Assembly: GCA_027117675.1 (NCBI GenBank)
Contig: JAJAYM010000363.1
Location: 1 to 6,183 of the forward strand
Source: Actinomycetes bacterium
Lineage (GTDB): Bacteria; Actinomycetota; Actinomycetes; JAHEKZ01
Length of the DNA stretch: 6,183 nucleotides
Reading direction: 5' to 3'
Shown here: positions 4,898 to 6,183 of the stretch, piece after piece
Layout: each line of letters starts with the position of its first letter
Position numbering within the stretch: the first letter of the stretch is position 1
Notes under the pieces: generated by a model
Database searches by the model: none
Told to the model about the DNA's origin: nothing
What the model saw: only the letters and a program-made list of their open reading frames with translations
Position numbers and translations under genes: made by a program

Positions 4898-5868
4898 TCG
4901 AGTCCACCAATTCCAAGAAGCTCATGCTCTTCTCCGGTCGGGGGCACACCCAACTGGCCGATGACGTCGCTTCTGAGCTCGACACCGAGTTGACCCCCAC
5001 GTCGCTTTTCGATTTCGCCAATGGTGAGATCTTCGTGCGCTACGAAGAGTCCGTTCGAGGGTCTGACGCGTTCGTGATCCAGTCGCACACCACACCTGTG
5101 AACACCTGGATCATGGAGCAGCTGATCATGGTCGATGCGCTCAAGCGAGCGTCGGCCAAACGGATCACGGTGGTCGCGCCGTTCTACGGGTACGCCCGCC
5201 AGGACAAGAAGCACCGCGGACGTGAGCCGATCTCCGCTCGCCTGATGGCCGACTTGTTCAAGACCGCTGGGGCGAACCGCCTGATGTCCGTCGACCTACA
5301 CACTTCGCAGATCCAGGGCTTCTTCGACGGCCCTGTCGACCACCTCTTTGCTCTCGAGACGTTGGCGCACTACGTGGCGAGCCGGGTCGCTGACCGGTCC
5401 CGGATCACCGTTGTGTCGCCGGACGCCGGACGCGTCCGGGTAGCCGAGCGCTGGACCGACCGGCTGGGCAGCCCACTGGCCATCATCCATAAGCGGCGCG
5501 ACCCCGATGTTCCGAACGAGGTCAAGGTCTTAGAGGTCGTCGGTGATGTCAAGGGGCGGATCTGCGTGCTCGTCGACGACATGATTGACACCGGTGGAAC
5601 GATCGTGAAGGCGGCTGAGACCCTCTTCGACCAGGGTGCCTCTGAGGTCATCGTCACCGCTACCCACGGAATCTTCAGCGGGCCAGCGATCGACCGACTC
5701 AAGAACAGTCGCGTCTCCGAGGTCGTCGTCCCAGACACACTTCCGATTGCGGAAGAGATGCGTTTCGACAAGCTGACGGTCTTACCGATCGCCCCCATGC
5801 TGGCGCGGGCTATCCGGGAGGTTTTCGACGACGGCTCAGTGACGAGCCTCTTCGACGGCAACGCGTAG
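4894..5868 (+). CDS. prs: Ribose-phosphate pyrophosphokinase (PRPP synthetase, class I)
   Basis: The 324-residue enzyme transfers pyrophosphate from ATP to ribose-5-phosphate to make PRPP. PRPP is needed for purines, pyrimidines, NAD, histidine and tryptophan and, in many actinobacteria, decaprenylphosphoryl arabinose. Family motifs in order: FANGEIFVR (41-49), the ATP-site P96-F-Y-G-Y-A-R102-Q103-D104-K-K segment ending in the REPISARL stretch (110-117), DLHTSQIQGFF (134-144) with metal-binding H136, SPDAGRVRVAERW (175-187), the flexible-loop K200-R201-R202, and the ribose-5-phosphate loop VDDMIDTGGT (227-236). Length and all active-site blocks are normal. Class I enzymes form hexamers, need phosphate and are inhibited by ADP. 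It overlaps glmU by 4 nt. Many actinobacteria have a ribosomal L25-like gene next, but here a secreted-protein gene follows. Confidence 0.98.
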   Translation: MIESTNSKKLMLFSGRGHTQLADDVASELDTELTPTSLFDFANGEIFVRYEESVRGSDAFVIQSHTTPVNTWIMEQLIMVDALKRASAKRITVVAPFYGYARQDKKHRGREPISARLMADLFKTAGANRLMSVDLHTSQIQGFFDGPVDHLFALETLAHYVASRVADRSRITVVSPDAGRVRVAERWTDRLGSPLAIIHKRRDPDVPNEVKVLEVVGDVKGRICVLVDDMIDTGGTIVKAAETLFDQGASEVIVTATHGIFSGPAIDRLKNSRVSEVVVPDTLPIAEEMRFDKLTVLPIAPMLARAIREVFDDGSVTSLFDGNA

Positions 5869-5884
5869 ACGCCTTCCCCCACCC

Positions 5885-5920
5885 GGGCTAACGGACGGAC
5901 GGCCTAGTCCGATTTAGCCC
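5885..5920 (+). terminator. Long hairpin after prs, likely operon terminator
   Basis: GGGCTAA (5885-5891) pairs with TTAGCCC (5914-5920). Inside, CGGAC (5892-5896, or alternatively 5896-5900) pairs with GTCCG (5907-5911), giving up to 12 bp with a 2-nt bulge. It starts 17 nt after the prs stop. No U-run follows, so termination would be of the U-less type or this may only protect the 3' end. It is the strongest hairpin in the spacer. Confidence 0.55.
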
Positions 5921-5924
5921 ACCC

Positions 5925-5937
5925 AGTTGGCCCAACT
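5925..5937 (+). repeat. Second short hairpin after prs
   Basis: AGTTGG (5925-5930) and CCAACT (5932-5937) form a near-perfect palindrome, folding as 5 bp around a 3-nt loop. It stands 4 nt after the larger hairpin and may add to termination. Confidence 0.4.
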
Positions 5938-5938
5938 C

Positions 5939-5968
5939 GACTGCTACGCCGTCAAGGGATGAGCAGTC
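5939..5968 (+). repeat. Leader hairpin with 7-bp stem
   Basis: GACTGCT (5939-5945) and AGCAGTC (5962-5968) are perfect complements around a 16-nt loop. The hairpin abuts the next one at 5969 without a gap, so the two could stack in the leader RNA of the gene at 6010. An in-frame ATG (5959) lies in its loop. Confidence 0.45.
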
Positions 5969-6002
5969 CTCCCCGATGTGCCGTTAGACGCACAGCTGGG
6001 AG
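5969..6002 (+). promoter_or_regulatory. Candidate hairpin hiding the ribosome binding site of the secreted-protein gene
   Basis: The 13-nt arms 5969-5981 (CTCCCCGATGTGC) and 5990-6002 (GCACAGCTGGGAG) match at 11 of 13 positions, with an 8-nt loop. The 3' arm ends in GGGAG (5998-6002), the only good Shine-Dalgarno for the ATG at 6010, and CTCCC in the 5' arm covers it completely. This is the geometry of a translation-repressing leader: an RNA thermometer, riboswitch expression platform or protein-bound stem. I recognise no known riboswitch family. If translation began at the ATG at 5959 this would be coding instead. Confidence 0.45.
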
Positions 6003-6009
6003 CAGCCGA

Positions 6010-6183
6010 ATGACCAGCACCACCCCTCGTACTTCGACCCGCATCATCGGGGTCACCATGGTGCTTGCCATCACCGCCGGTCTCGGCGTCGCTTCGATGG
6101 TGGCTCCTACATCAGCCGCGCCAGTCGGCGCGGCTGACGCGGTCCAGCGGTCGGCTCTGGGGCTGAACCTGATCAAGAACTCC
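6010..6183 (+). CDS. Secreted protein of unknown function, N-terminal part
   Basis: Fifty-eight codons are visible before the window ends. Residues 1-11 are polar with Arg7 and Arg11, about 12-32 are a hydrophobic core (IIGVTMVLAITAGLGVASMV), and an Ala/Pro-rich stretch follows with possible signal peptidase I sites such as TSA or ADA near 33-45. This is a Sec-type signal peptide. There is no twin-arginine motif, and no lipobox cysteine is seen. ATG at 6010 is preferred because GGGAG lies 7 nt upstream. An in-frame ATG at 5959 would add 17 polar residues but has no properly spaced site. The last visible residues, LGLNLIKNS, resemble the opening strand (NLIKN-x-F-E type) of some carbohydrate-binding or jelly-roll modules of secreted proteins, but this is a weak resemblance over few residues. 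Function cannot be assigned from this fragment. Confidence 0.75.
   Translation, partial: MTSTTPRTSTRIIGVTMVLAITAGLGVASMVAPTSAAPVGAADAVQRSALGLNLIKNS

Noticed and set aside
5885..6009. A c-di-AMP (ydaO/yuaA) riboswitch, since these precede cell-wall hydrolase genes in actinobacteria
   Set aside because: I could not find the conserved blocks I associate with that class, and the spacer is explained by simple consecutive stems. It is kept only as an unclassified structured leader.
1..6183. Mobile elements, attachment sites, CRISPR arrays or defence genes
   Set aside because: No transposase or integrase frame, no terminal inverted repeats, no regular repeat-spacer pattern, and no tRNA 3' end duplication was seen. 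Every long frame is explained by housekeeping or regulator genes.

Overview
The window is typical high-GC Actinomycetota DNA. It has GC-rich third codon positions, GTG starts, 4-nt gene overlaps, a tRNA gene without encoded CCA, and the neighbourhood tRNA-Gln - glmU - prs. Best matches by protein character are Micrococcales or Propionibacteriales, but I cannot fix the genus from sequence alone. I see no insertion sequence, phage gene, CRISPR array, toxin-antitoxin pair or other sign of an accessory island. Most of the window is conserved chromosomal backbone, and the less ordinary parts lie in the non-coding and junction DNA.

Layout. (1) 1-391, plus strand: the C-terminal half of a 2-phosphosulfolactate phosphatase-like (ComB family) protein, cut by the window edge. 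It converges on the next block with a 22-bp gap. (2) 3066-414, minus strand: four genes in a row. An acyl-CoA desaturase overlaps a TetR regulator by ATGA. After a 66-bp gap, a small proline-rich three-helix membrane protein overlaps a MarR regulator by GTGA. (3) 3067-3177: a short divergent region. It has a nested 37-bp palindrome over the predicted desaturase promoter and a TAGGAT -10 box pointing toward the tRNA. (4) 3178-3248, plus strand: tRNA-Gln(UUG). (5) 3347-5868, plus strand: glmU and prs, overlapping by ATGA. (6) 5869-6009: a hairpin-rich spacer. (7) 6010-6183, plus strand: the start of a secreted protein of unknown function, cut by the window edge.

How the parts fit. The desaturase and its TetR partner look like a self-contained membrane-lipid control module, with the regulator probably acting on the palindrome in front of its own operon. 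The membrane protein and MarR form a second translationally coupled pair. It may be read as a leaderless mRNA from a -10 box lying inside another small palindrome. glmU and prs supply UDP-GlcNAc for peptidoglycan and PRPP for nucleotides, histidine, tryptophan and cell-wall arabinose precursors. The secreted-protein gene is preceded by an inverted repeat that could hide its ribosome binding site.

I did not find a clearly new multi-gene system. The best leads are the nested operator (3082-3118), the structured leader of the last gene (5939-6002) and the possible leaderless, self-repressed membrane-protein/MarR pair (938-1443).
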